Shown here: positions 56,288 through 64,000 of the stretch, piece after piece | Layout: every line of letters begins with the position of its first letter | Numbering within the stretch: position 1 is the stretch's first letter | Source of the DNA: Acidobacteria bacterium Mor1 | Lineage (GTDB): Bacteria; Acidobacteriota; Polarisedimenticolia; Polarisedimenticolales; Polarisedimenticolaceae | NCBI GenBank assembly: GCA_001664505.1 | Contig: CP011806.1 | Coordinates: 448,609-512,608, forward strand | Length of the DNA: 64,000 nucleotides | Reading direction: 5' to 3' | The notes under the pieces: generated by a model | Databases searched by the model: none | Told to the model about the DNA's origin: nothing | Seen by the model: only the letters and a program-made list of their open reading frames with translations | Made by a program: the position numbers and the translations under genes

Positions 56288-58480
56288 ATGAGGCGCACCG
56301 CCTTACGTGTTTCCATGACCACCATCCTGGCGCTTGCGTTGGGGTTTGCCGGGCCGGCGGTTCTCGCCGAAACGGAGTATTCGCCGATCGACAACGACGA
56401 TCAGCCCGGCGGCCTGCGGCTCAATCCGCTGGTCGAGATCGACGACAGTCGTGAAGCGATCGAGGCCAAGATCCTCTCGGGCCGCAGCGCCGCGGCGGCG
56501 TCGACGGCCAAGGCCGAGAACCTGTTCGCGACCGCGCAGCAGCAGGAGAAGGAGGGGGACCACGACCTCGCCATGGCCTCGCTGCAGCAGCTGTTTGCGA
56601 TGGACCTGCCCGAGAGCGGGTTCGTCGATGCGCTGATGGTCGATGCGTACCTGCTGATGGGCCGGCTCTACGAGGCCGGCGAAGAGGGGATCCGCTACAA
56701 GGCCGCCAGCTTCTACATCGGCGCCCTCAACCACATGGGGCCGGGGCTCGAGAGCCTGATCGAGAGCACCGCCAACCGCGCCGCCGAGTTGCTGGCGACC
56801 CGGGGAGAAGAGGTCGCAGCGTCGGATCTGCGGGTCTACGCCATCGAGCAGACCGGCGACGTGCCGGCTCAGGACTTCGGTCCGAAGCTCGATAGCGATG
56901 CCCCTCAGACCGAGGATGCCGGAGACGATACCTGCGACGCCGCGGTGCCCGTGTCGCTGCCCAGCAGCGAGATCATGAGCGTCGCCTTCGCCGGAGACAA
57001 GAACTGGCGCAGCTTTACCCTGAGCGGCAACCAGACGGTCCGCATCGAGACCCTCTCGTCGGATACCTTCGGCGACGACACTACCCTGAACCTCTACGGG
57101 GGTTGCGACGGCTCCAGTCCGACCGACTTCATCGAGTTCGACGATGACGACGGCCCCGGCCTGCTCTCGCTGATCGAGTCCGAGTGTCTGGCCGCCGGCA
57201 CGTACTACGTCGAGGTCGGTGGGTTCTCGACCCGGACTCCCGACGACTTCGAGCTGGCCATCACCGAGACCGGGGATTGCATCATTCCGGAGCCCGACGC
57301 CTTCGAGCCTGACGACGAGATCACCCAGGCCCAGCGCCTGTTCCTCGGCAGCACCGGCCCCAACAAGTTCGAGAAGGTCCAGAGCCACTCGATCTTCCCC
57401 CGGGGCGATATGGACTTCTCGTACTTCGACGTCTACGCCGGTCCGACGATCAAGGGCCGCCTGATCCGGGTCCAGACCGGTTCGATCAACCCTGACAGCG
57501 GCATCGGCAACCCGGACACCGAGATCGGCCTCTACCACGAGGCGGGGGTGCTGATCGCCGTCAACGACGACGCGGGACCGGGCAACCTCGGCTCCGAGCT
57601 CGAGATCTGCCTGCCGAAGAACCGTTACTTCGTCGGCGCCATGGCCAACTCATCCAACGACACCTTCGTCTACGAGACCGGAGCGTACCTGCTGGCCAAG
57701 TGCGCCGCCGAGTACGAGCCCAACAACAACTTCGCCCAGGCGACCGCGTTGCTCGAGGGTGAGATCAAGGCCGGCGTGCATCTCAGCGTGGGCGGCAACG
57801 ACGAGGACGACTTCTACGTCCTGACCGTCGACGAAGCCCGTCAGCTCGAGATCGAGACCGACGGCTACGACACCTTCGACGTCGACACCGTGCTCGAACT
57901 GTACGACGCTGCGGGCAACCTGCTGGACAGCGATGACGATGGCGGCGAGGGCTTCCTCTCGCGCATCGAGTTCACCGTCGGTGCCGGCACCTACTACGTC
58001 AACGTGACCAACTCCTCCTTCGATTCCGGCGACTCCTGGCCCTACACCGTGGTGTTCAACACCTCGGAGCCGGGCCTGGTCGAGATCGAGCCCAACGACG
58101 ACTGCGCCTCGGCGCAGCCGGTGATGCTCGGCGACAGCGTCGATGCCGGCATCAGCTTCGTGGGTGACCGGGACAACTTCCGCCTGTCGGTGCCGGCGGG
58201 CCGCTTCGTGCAGATCGACACCAACGGTTCCTCCGGGGACACGGTGCTGCAGATCAGCGATTCCACCGGTGCGATGGTGATCGGTTGCGACGACGACGGT
58301 GGTCCGGGCCTGTTCTCCGAATGGAGCTGCTGCCTGGAGGCCGGCGACTACTGCGTCACCGTCCGCGACTTCGGCGACAACGGAACGGTCAACTACTCGA
58401 TCAACTTCCGTGACATGGGTGAGTGCGATCCGACAGATCCGCTGGATTGCCCGGTCAACGGACTGGGCTGCCCCTTCTAG
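56288..58480 (+). CDS. Secreted protein with four PPC-like domains
   Basis: 730 residues from ATG 56288. A signal peptide (TTILALALGFAGPAVLA) and a helical N-terminal segment (about 60-190, with TPR-like FATAQQQEKEGDHDLAMASL) precede four tandem beta-domains of the bacterial pre-peptidase C-terminal (PPC) kind. Repeats are marked by acidic turns and aromatic strands: DDDDGPGLLSLIE...AGTYYVEVGG, PDDEITQAQ...LEICLPKNRYFVG, EPNNNFAQAT...GAGTYYVNVTN, EPNDDCASAQ...CCLEAGDYCVTVRD. PPC domains usually aid secretion or binding in proteases; no protease domain is present here. The C-terminus is Cys-rich (DCPVNGLGCPF). A hairpin follows at 58492. Confidence 0.8.
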   Translation: MRRTALRVSMTTILALALGFAGPAVLAETEYSPIDNDDQPGGLRLNPLVEIDDSREAIEAKILSGRSAAAASTAKAENLFATAQQQEKEGDHDLAMASLQQLFAMDLPESGFVDALMVDAYLLMGRLYEAGEEGIRYKAASFYIGALNHMGPGLESLIESTANRAAELLATRGEEVAASDLRVYAIEQTGDVPAQDFGPKLDSDAPQTEDAGDDTCDAAVPVSLPSSEIMSVAFAGDKNWRSFTLSGNQTVRIETLSSDTFGDDTTLNLYGGCDGSSPTDFIEFDDDDGPGLLSLIESECLAAGTYYVEVGGFSTRTPDDFELAITETGDCIIPEPDAFEPDDEITQAQRLFLGSTGPNKFEKVQSHSIFPRGDMDFSYFDVYAGPTIKGRLIRVQTGSINPDSGIGNPDTEIGLYHEAGVLIAVNDDAGPGNLGSELEICLPKNRYFVGAMANSSNDTFVYETGAYLLAKCAAEYEPNNNFAQATALLEGEIKAGVHLSVGGNDEDDFYVLTVDEARQLEIETDGYDTFDVDTVLELYDAAGNLLDSDDDGGEGFLSRIEFTVGAGTYYVNVTNSSFDSGDSWPYTVVFNTSEPGLVEIEPNDDCASAQPVMLGDSVDAGISFVGDRDNFRLSVPAGRFVQIDTNGSSGDTVLQISDSTGAMVIGCDDDGGPGLFSEWSCCLEAGDYCVTVRDFGDNGTVNYSINFRDMGECDPTDPLDCPVNGLGCPF

Positions 58481-58491
58481 GAACCCAGCAA

Positions 58492-58527
58492 CCCGGAGGC
58501 TGCCGGTTCGCTCCGGCGGCCTCCGGG
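58492..58527 (+). terminator. Strong hairpin after the PPC-protein gene
   Basis: A 15-bp stem CCCGGAGGCTGCCGG / CCGGCGGCCTCCGGG with one G-U pair and a TTCGCT loop, followed by CCTTTC. The U-run is short, so termination may be partial and some transcripts could continue into the beta-helix gene at 58554. Confidence 0.65.
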
Positions 58528-58553
58528 CCTTTCGGCCTCCTCGAGGTGCAGCG

Positions 58554-60224
58554 ATGAGACGACCCCGAAAGAGCCTCCTGAGAGCCGCCGCAGGCGTGCT
58601 CGCCGGTTGCCTGGTGTTGCCGGCCGCCGCGGCGACGATCTACGTCGACGTGGCCAACCAGACCGGGTTCGAGAACGGCAGCGATATCCTGCCCTACAAC
58701 ACCATCCAGGAAGGGGTGGACAACGCCCAACCGGGTGATCTTGTGATGGTGGCCGCCGGGACCTACGCCGAGAACGTGGTAATGCGGGAGGGCATCGACG
58801 TCCAGGGTGCCGGCCCCGGCGTGACGATTATCGACGGAACCGGGATCGAAGCATCGGTGGTGACCTTCGACACCCTGCTCCCCGGACCGACGCTTTCCGG
58901 GTTCACGATCACCGGCGGCCAGGGGGATGTGGTCGGAGATGTCGCAGGGGTGGAGATCATCGTCGGCGGAGGGATCCGGATACGGAACTCCTCGCCGACC
59001 ATCACCCGCAACCTGATCACCGGGAACCTGATCGAGGAGGGCTACGCCCGTGGCGGCGGGATCTACGTCTACACCATCGGCGAGGCTCCCAAGATCAGCG
59101 AGAACGTGATCTCGGGGAACCTGGCGGTTTCCGGCGAATTGACCGACCAGGGAGAAGGGGGTGCGATCTACGTCAAGAGCAAGAATTCCGACGCGCTGAT
59201 CCTGGACAACCTGATCGAGAACAACGAGGCGGTGGACGGCGGCGGGATCTACGTGGAGAACTCGGCGACGTCGGGCGTGCTTATCGAGCGCAACCGGATC
59301 CGCCTGAACGTCGCCGCCGACGGCGGGGGAGTGTTCGCCACCGGGACCGACGATTCCTTCGCCCAGATCCGCAACAACCTGGTCGAGAGCAACGGCACCA
59401 CCGCCGGCGCCGGGCGGGGTGGCGGCTTCTGGCTCGAGGCCCAGGACCAGGCGGGCTTCAGCGTGTTTCATAACACCCTGGTCGAAAACGAGGTCAGCGG
59501 CGGGCAGGGCGGCGCCCTGTGGCTCGATGACCGCACCTCGTCGGGGACGACCGAGGTGGGCAACAACGTGATCGCCGGGAACAGCGCGATGGATGGGGGA
59601 GGAATCGACCACACCCTGTTCGACGGGGCGATCACCGTTAACGGGCTGTTCGACAATACCGGCGGAGACTTCTTCGACGGCGGAGGAAGCGGCGCCACGC
59701 TGCTGGACAATATCTCCGCGGATCCATTCTTCATCGCACCGGGCGGAGGGAATTTCCGGCTCGGCGCCGGATCGCTCCTGATCGACGCCGCCGACGAGAG
59801 CGCGGCTCCCAGCGAGGATCTCGACGGTTTCCTGCGCCCCTACGACGGCGACGCGGACCTGACCGGGAGCAGCGACATCGGCGCCTACGAGTATCCCGGC
59901 GGCGAGGTGTTCTCCCTGATCGTCGACGGGGACAGCCTGACCTGGCAGCTCGACGGCGAGGCGGACGCCTATCACCTCTACCGCGGATCCCTGGCGGTCC
60001 TGGCCGGGAGCGGCAGCTACATCCAGGATCCGGCGACCGAGCCGCTGGCGGCCCAGTTCTGCGAGCTGAGCGGCGGCGATCTGCCGTTCGCCGATTCCTA
60101 CATCCCGCCGGTCAACGAGGGTGTCTTCTACCTGGTGACCCTGCGAGTAGGCGGCTGGGAAGGACCTCTCGGCATCGACTCCGGCGGCGGCATTCGGCCG
60201 GGCGGGGTGGATTGCACGCCCTAG
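58554..60224 (+). CDS. Secreted right-handed beta-helix protein with a C-terminal YLV-type domain
   Basis: 556 residues from ATG 58554 (GAGGTG five bases upstream). A signal peptide (LVLPAAAA) is followed by a parallel beta-helix (about 30-430) opening TIQEGVDNAQPGDLVMVAAGTY (here GVDNAQPGDLVMVAAGTY) and built from repeats such as PTITRNLITGN, ISENVISGNLA, LILDNLIENNEA. This is the NosD/PbH1 class, which in secreted bacterial proteins often binds or cleaves polysaccharides; catalytic residues cannot be assigned. The last 95 residues (LTWQLDGEADAYHLYRGSL ... FYLVTLRVGGWEG ... CTP) form a fibronectin-like domain that resembles the end of the protein at 61916. Confidence 0.78.
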   Translation: MRRPRKSLLRAAAGVLAGCLVLPAAAATIYVDVANQTGFENGSDILPYNTIQEGVDNAQPGDLVMVAAGTYAENVVMREGIDVQGAGPGVTIIDGTGIEASVVTFDTLLPGPTLSGFTITGGQGDVVGDVAGVEIIVGGGIRIRNSSPTITRNLITGNLIEEGYARGGGIYVYTIGEAPKISENVISGNLAVSGELTDQGEGGAIYVKSKNSDALILDNLIENNEAVDGGGIYVENSATSGVLIERNRIRLNVAADGGGVFATGTDDSFAQIRNNLVESNGTTAGAGRGGGFWLEAQDQAGFSVFHNTLVENEVSGGQGGALWLDDRTSSGTTEVGNNVIAGNSAMDGGGIDHTLFDGAITVNGLFDNTGGDFFDGGGSGATLLDNISADPFFIAPGGGNFRLGAGSLLIDAADESAAPSEDLDGFLRPYDGDADLTGSSDIGAYEYPGGEVFSLIVDGDSLTWQLDGEADAYHLYRGSLAVLAGSGSYIQDPATEPLAAQFCELSGGDLPFADSYIPPVNEGVFYLVTLRVGGWEGPLGIDSGGGIRPGGVDCTP

Positions 60225-60265
60225 GCCCGCTTCGGGGGCGGGATCCAGCTGGATCGGGAAAGAGG

Positions 60266-61822
60266 CTACTCCGACGATCGGGATCCGGTATCGCCCCGTG
60301 CGAGATCGGCCTCGATCGCCCTGATGGTTCGTCTTGCGCGGCGCGACCGATCCGAGTCCCCAACGGCAAGAGCGCGAAGGCGCGGAAGTGCGGGCTCAGC
60401 CCGTGCGCCCGCGTCATGGAGGATGTTCATCGCGGATTCTTGCCGGTCGTCACGGTCCAGGAGCGAGACCAACTCCGCGATTGCCGCCTCGTTCTCCAGG
60501 GCTCTCAGGAATTCCATCGCGGCGTACCGTTCCGTGGATGAACCGGAGTCCTGCCAGGTCCGATACCAGGTCCAGCCGCTTCCTGGTTCGATCCGTTCGA
60601 TTGCCGCCGCGATGTTTCTGCGCACGGTCCAGTCCGGATCGTCCATCGCGGTATTCAGGCGGTCAAGGACGGCTCCCCCCTCGCTCCCGAGGTAGAGCAA
60701 TCCGAAAGAAGCTGCTTCGCGTAGTTTCTCGTCGGTGGAGCGAAGCAGTTCGCTCAGGGGCAGGGCGGCGTCGGGGCCGGCGTACCCGAGGGTCCATGCA
60801 GCGAAGGGGATCTCCCCGGCAGCGTGTTGTTGCCTGGCCAACTCGAACAGCATCGGGACCCACTCGGGTGGTGTCTGTTTCAAGTCAAGCAACGCTCTGA
60901 CGGCGTGCCCTTTGTCGAGCAGTGTGCCGTTGCCAAGGATCTCTCCGAGCAAGTCGTGCGCATCGGCAGGCCGCGGGTGCTTGCTGGCCCAGAGTCGCAG
61001 CAGGTATCTCTTGTCCTCGGCTCCGTGGATCGCGTCGCGCAACAAATCCAGCAGGCCAGGCGATGGCCGGCCTCCTCCCAGTATGCCGAGGGCACGCTGG
61101 GCGACGCGCGAGTCCGGTCCGAAGTAAGCGGCGCGAAGGTAGGGCAGTGCTGCTGCGATATCGCCGTCGAGAGTCTCGTCGAGCAGTTCGAGAATAGTCA
61201 GCAACTCCGCGGTGGAGCGCTCAGTTTCAGAGGTCTGAACGAGTCTCAACAACTCGTCGGGCGCCAGGTCTCCTGCGGAGAGCTGCCCCCAGGCCAGAAG
61301 CCGAGCGGCTCCGTCCGCTGAGCGGCGGACTGTGTCCACATTCTCCGCAGTTGTCGGGGCTTCGTGGCCTCCGGGTCTGGAGCGATCGACAGGCGCCGAG
61401 GGGAGATCCGGGATTGCCGCGTCGTGGGATTCCAACTCTCGCACGCTGCAGCGGCCGACGATCCAGGCTTCATTGGAGGTGTCATAGACCGTGAAGAGAT
61501 AGGCTTGGTGCAGGGTCAGTTGCGGCGCCTCGGAGACCGACAGGTTTCCCAGTACGGTAGCCTGTTCCCGTCGAAGGGCTCCCTTCCAGGCGCGGTGGAT
61601 ACGGACGGTCCAATGACCGATGGTATGGCCCCAGTCATTTTCGGTTTCTCGATAGGACTCCGGGGTTCCGACGAATACGGCATCGTTCGCCGCAAGCGTC
61701 ATCGCCGGCGGCTCTTCCCAGCAGATCGACGCGCGTGCCTGCGGGATATGGAGGAGGATGCAGAGGCAGAGGCCTACCAAGGCCGGACGGTGTAGTGCCG
61801 AAACGCTGGCGGAAGACCTCAA
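60266..61822 (-). CDS. Secreted NTR-like/HEAT-repeat protein
   Basis: 518 residues from TTG 61822 (GGGAG seven bases upstream; no ATG fits). A signal peptide (LVGLCLCILLHIPQARA) leaves Cys near the mature N-terminus (SICWEEPP), followed by a beta-rich segment (DAVFVGTPESYRE, TVRIHRAWKGALR, AYLFTVYDTSNEAWIVGRC) that resembles TIMP/netrin NTR-type modules. After it come HEAT-type repeats (about 240-505: ALPYLRAAYFGPDSRVAQRA, ALPLSELLRSTDEKLREAAS, AVLDRLNTAMDDPDWTVRRN). It looks like a scaffold rather than an enzyme. Base composition is somewhat less GC-rich than neighbours, a weak hint of a different origin. Confidence 0.72.
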   Translation of the reverse strand: MRSSASVSALHRPALVGLCLCILLHIPQARASICWEEPPAMTLAANDAVFVGTPESYRETENDWGHTIGHWTVRIHRAWKGALRREQATVLGNLSVSEAPQLTLHQAYLFTVYDTSNEAWIVGRCSVRELESHDAAIPDLPSAPVDRSRPGGHEAPTTAENVDTVRRSADGAARLLAWGQLSAGDLAPDELLRLVQTSETERSTAELLTILELLDETLDGDIAAALPYLRAAYFGPDSRVAQRALGILGGGRPSPGLLDLLRDAIHGAEDKRYLLRLWASKHPRPADAHDLLGEILGNGTLLDKGHAVRALLDLKQTPPEWVPMLFELARQQHAAGEIPFAAWTLGYAGPDAALPLSELLRSTDEKLREAASFGLLYLGSEGGAVLDRLNTAMDDPDWTVRRNIAAAIERIEPGSGWTWYRTWQDSGSSTERYAAMEFLRALENEAAIAELVSLLDRDDRQESAMNILHDAGARAEPALPRLRALAVGDSDRSRRARRTIRAIEADLARGDTGSRSSE

Positions 61823-61863
61823 TGCTCAACTCCCTGCTGCAACCAGGGTACACCGGCTCCCAC

Positions 61864-61890
61864 AAAAAAGGGCCCGCACAAGGCGGGCCC
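61864..61890 (-). terminator. Rho-independent terminator after the cytochrome gene (minus strand)
   Basis: Read on the minus strand: stem GGGCCCGC / GCGGGCCC with a CTTGT loop, then TTTTTT. It ends the gene at 61916, 26 bases from its stop, and lies just before the start of the HEAT-repeat gene. Confidence 0.85.
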
Positions 61891-61915
61891 TCCGATAGGT
61901 TGACTGACTCGGGTA

Positions 61916-64000
61916 CTACGGGCAGTTCGGCCCGTCGATCGCCTCGCGGCCCACGCCCCAGGTGCTGGGCCCGCAGGCGTTGCGGCTACGCACCAGGTAG
62001 TAGTTGGCCTCGCCGACCAGCGGATCGGGCTGGGTGTCGGTGAAGCTCTCGGTCAGCACGTTGGTCGCCAGGCAGTCGGTGGCCGCCTGGATCCCGTTGG
62101 CCTTCAGGTCGCTGAGGTCGCCACCCGAAAGCTCGTAGGTGATCAGGTCGGCGTTGGGGTCGATGGTCGCGTCCCAGGAGATCTGGGTCCGGGTGTCGAA
62201 GCGGAGGCCGCGGGCCTCGGCCGCGAACAGGTTGTCCGGATCCGCCGGTGCGCAATCCTGACCGTCGAGGGTGTCGTCGTTGTCCCGGTCACCGCCCAGA
62301 CGGCGGCCGTTGTCCCGGGGCGCACACATGAAGGTGATCGGCGCCGTCGCCTCTTCACGCAACTGGGTGGTGCTCAGCCGCGGTTGGCCGAGGATGTCGG
62401 TGCGCCACAGCCCGCCCGAGAGGCGGAAGCGGCGGACGCCGCCGTCGTGGATCGTGGCCGCGGTCAGCTCGCAGTGCCGGTTGCGGTCGTCGATGTCCGC
62501 GATCGGAATCAGCGTGGCGAGCAGCGCCTCTTCGTCGGCGGTTCCGGTCGGCGGCGTGCCCTGGGGCACGGTCAGCGACTGACCCACCGAAGGCTTGTGC
62601 TCGGTCGGGAAGTAGTTCTGGAACGCAGCGATGTCCCGGGCGTCCTGGGGCAGCGCCGAGTCGAAGCCGAACTTACGGCCGGCGAGGAAGGTCAGCATGT
62701 TCGGCACCGAGCCGTCGTGGATCAGGCCGAAGCCGGTCTTGGCGTCGGTCGGGTTGGCCGTGTCGCCGAAGATCGGGCCGCTCTTCTCGTAGATGTTCCG
62801 CAGGTGCGGAATCAGCAGGTCGTTGTGGTTCGAGGTGAAGTCGGCGTCGTTGCCGTTGAACATGCCCGAGGCCTCGGGAGCGGTGGGCTCCATCGGCTGC
62901 ACGCCGCCCATGGTTCCGTCGGCAGTCCCGAAGGAAGAGAGGGCGTGGCAGCCCGCGCAGGGCGCGGTGCCGCGGATCGGCATGTTGAGGAACAGGTCCT
63001 CACCCCGGGCCGGGTTACCGGAGTAGTTCTCGTGAGGGAAGAACACCAGCTCGTCGGGCAGGGTATCGTCGACGTTGCGGTAGGGGTTCGGCGGGAAGTT
63101 GATGCCCAGGGCGAACTCCCGGAACAGCGTCATGTCCTCGTCGGTGAAACCCTTGTGGCCGCCGAGGTCAGCGGTACCGAGCAGGCCGATGAAGGCGCTG
63201 TTGAAGTCGACGAAGGTCGGCTTGTCGCCGCGCCAGTGCAGCGGCTCCATCATGCCCCGCAGGGTCTGGGTCTGCATCGGGCCCTTCTGGGGGTCGAAGC
63301 CGCTCTTGGAGGCGCAGATGGCCGGGTCGCAGTCGACGGGGCCGTCAGGCGTCTGGGTCACGAAGCGGATGTTGTCGTTGGGGGTCGAGTACCCGATGAA
63401 GTCCTCGGCGGGGGTCCCGATATCCCAGGCGTTCATGTCCGTGTCGCCGAAGGGGTGGCAGCTGCCGCAGGCGGCGTCGCCGTGACCCGAACTGATGATG
63501 CCGTCGTACAGCAGGCGACGGCCGTCCTTGATGAAGTCCGAGCTGGGATCGTGCATCTGCACGTGGCCCATCACCGAGTTGTCGGTGGTGTCGACCAGCG
63601 CGATGTTGTTCTCGAAGCGGTTCAACACGTAGAGACGGTTCTGGGACTCGAGCAGCGCGACGCCCGAGGGGCCCTCGCCGGACTCGATCACTTCGGGGTT
63701 GGCGCGGTCGGGTCCGAACAGGCAGTCGGCGGTGGTGCAGTTGCCGTCGAGGACGAAGACCTTGCGCGAGCCGAAGGCGGTCAGGTAGGCGGTCGACCCG
63801 TCGGCGGTGAAGACCAGTTGCCCGGCCTGGTGGATGCTGGCCATCCGTTCGGCCAGGTTGGTCGCCGGGTCGCTGCTGCGATCGATGTGATCGTTGAGGT
63901 CGATCCGGTTCACGCTGGGCGCGGTCAGGTCGACGATGGTCAGCAGGTTGTCGATCACGTGGCCTTCGATGCCGTTGGGGTGCTCGAAGCGGAGCAGGTT
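61916..64000 (-). CDS. Secreted di-haem c-type cytochrome with beta-propeller (5' end outside window)
   Basis: The frame is open to the right edge (64000), so only the last 694 residues are seen. The visible part begins in a YVTN/beta-propeller region (NLLTIVDLTAPSVNRIDLND, here LLTIVDLTAPSVN; GSRKVFVLDG; RLYVLNRFENNIALVDTT) and continues with two haem-attachment sites: CGSCH (63455-63469) and CAGCH (62945-62959). The organisation resembles MauG/cytochrome-peroxidase-like proteins fused to a propeller. The C-terminus (ISWDATIDPNADLITYEL ... YYLVRSRNACG ... PNCP) matches the C-terminal domain of the beta-helix protein at 58554. A likely extracellular or periplasmic redox protein; electron partners unknown. 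Confidence 0.82.
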   Translation of the reverse strand, partial: NLLRFEHPNGIEGHVIDNLLTIVDLTAPSVNRIDLNDHIDRSSDPATNLAERMASIHQAGQLVFTADGSTAYLTAFGSRKVFVLDGNCTTADCLFGPDRANPEVIESGEGPSGVALLESQNRLYVLNRFENNIALVDTTDNSVMGHVQMHDPSSDFIKDGRRLLYDGIISSGHGDAACGSCHPFGDTDMNAWDIGTPAEDFIGYSTPNDNIRFVTQTPDGPVDCDPAICASKSGFDPQKGPMQTQTLRGMMEPLHWRGDKPTFVDFNSAFIGLLGTADLGGHKGFTDEDMTLFREFALGINFPPNPYRNVDDTLPDELVFFPHENYSGNPARGEDLFLNMPIRGTAPCAGCHALSSFGTADGTMGGVQPMEPTAPEASGMFNGNDADFTSNHNDLLIPHLRNIYEKSGPIFGDTANPTDAKTGFGLIHDGSVPNMLTFLAGRKFGFDSALPQDARDIAAFQNYFPTEHKPSVGQSLTVPQGTPPTGTADEEALLATLIPIADIDDRNRHCELTAATIHDGGVRRFRLSGGLWRTDILGQPRLSTTQLREEATAPITFMCAPRDNGRRLGGDRDNDDTLDGQDCAPADPDNLFAAEARGLRFDTRTQISWDATIDPNADLITYELSGGDLSDLKANGIQAATDCLATNVLTESFTDTQPDPLVGEANYYLVRSRNACGPSTWGVGREAIDGPNCP

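Noticed and set aside
60240..60265. Hairpin after the beta-helix gene as terminator
   Set aside because: Only a short imperfect stem (CCCGC with GCGGG) without a T-run; too weak to call.

Overview
This window is a 64 kb piece of a GC-rich bacterial chromosome, densely coded on both strands, with no insertion sequence, prophage, CRISPR array or rRNA. The gene content (CarD/CdnL-type regulator, PyrR, an RpoH-like sigma factor, a PilMNOPQ machine whose secretin carries a cohesin domain, NtrC-type two-component regulation, multihaem-type cytochromes and beta-helix secreted proteins) best fits the Acidobacteriota (Thermoanaerobaculia/Polarisedimenticolia-like). That placement is inference; Myxococcota or a neighbouring deep lineage is not excluded. 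GTG and TTG starts are common, and 4-base stop/start overlaps are the rule inside operons.

Layout. 0-1.2 kb: 3' end of smc. 1.2-5.5 kb (minus): pyrK-pyrD-pyrF, then an MBL hydrolase and a secreted unknown. 5.6-6.9 kb (minus): winged-helix HTH_42/AlkZ-like protein. 7.0-11.1 kb (plus): pyrR-pyrB-pyrC-purC, in which PyrR has an unusual lysine-rich tail. 11.1-12.1 kb: nagZ. 12.5-14.4 kb: M23 peptidase and rpoH-like sigma factor. 14.4-18.0 kb: a sigma-54 promoter, a 36-residue membrane peptide, an NtrC-family regulator and its histidine kinase. 18-26.2 kb: secreted or membrane proteins (pseudo-peptidase, phosphoesterase, two-lobed aspartic protease, GT-C glycosyltransferase with TPRs, oligoendopeptidase F). 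26.5 kb: tRNA-Leu(CAA). 26.8-33.8 kb: carD, an NFACT/RqcH-like protein, a flippase-like membrane protein, nrdR-hsp20-lon.

33.8-48.0 kb is the most distinctive block: an apparent single operon starting at a strong sigma-70-type promoter with an ECF sigma factor and its zinc anti-sigma factor, followed by a stand-alone secretin-N-like periplasmic protein, PilC/GspF, PilB/GspE, PilM, PilN, PilO, two tandem PilP-like proteins, a lipoprotein secretin with a C-terminal cohesin domain, two GspG-like prepilins, an Ig-domain lipoprotein and a GspK-like membrane protein. It reads as a type IV pilus/type II secretion hybrid with its own sigma switch.

48.1-56.0 kb: M16 peptidase, dut, YycJ-like MBL protein and the purine genes purB, purF, purM, purN, then radC. 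56.3-64 kb: secreted proteins: a PPC-repeat protein, a beta-helix protein, an NTR/HEAT-repeat protein and the 3' part of a beta-propeller/di-haem cytochrome protein that runs off the right edge.

The pyrimidine (pyrKDF, pyrRBC) and purine (purC, purBFMN) genes together give much of de novo nucleotide synthesis. Several operon heads place a -10 hexamer only 6-9 bases before the start codon with no Shine-Dalgarno, which suggests widespread leaderless transcription.
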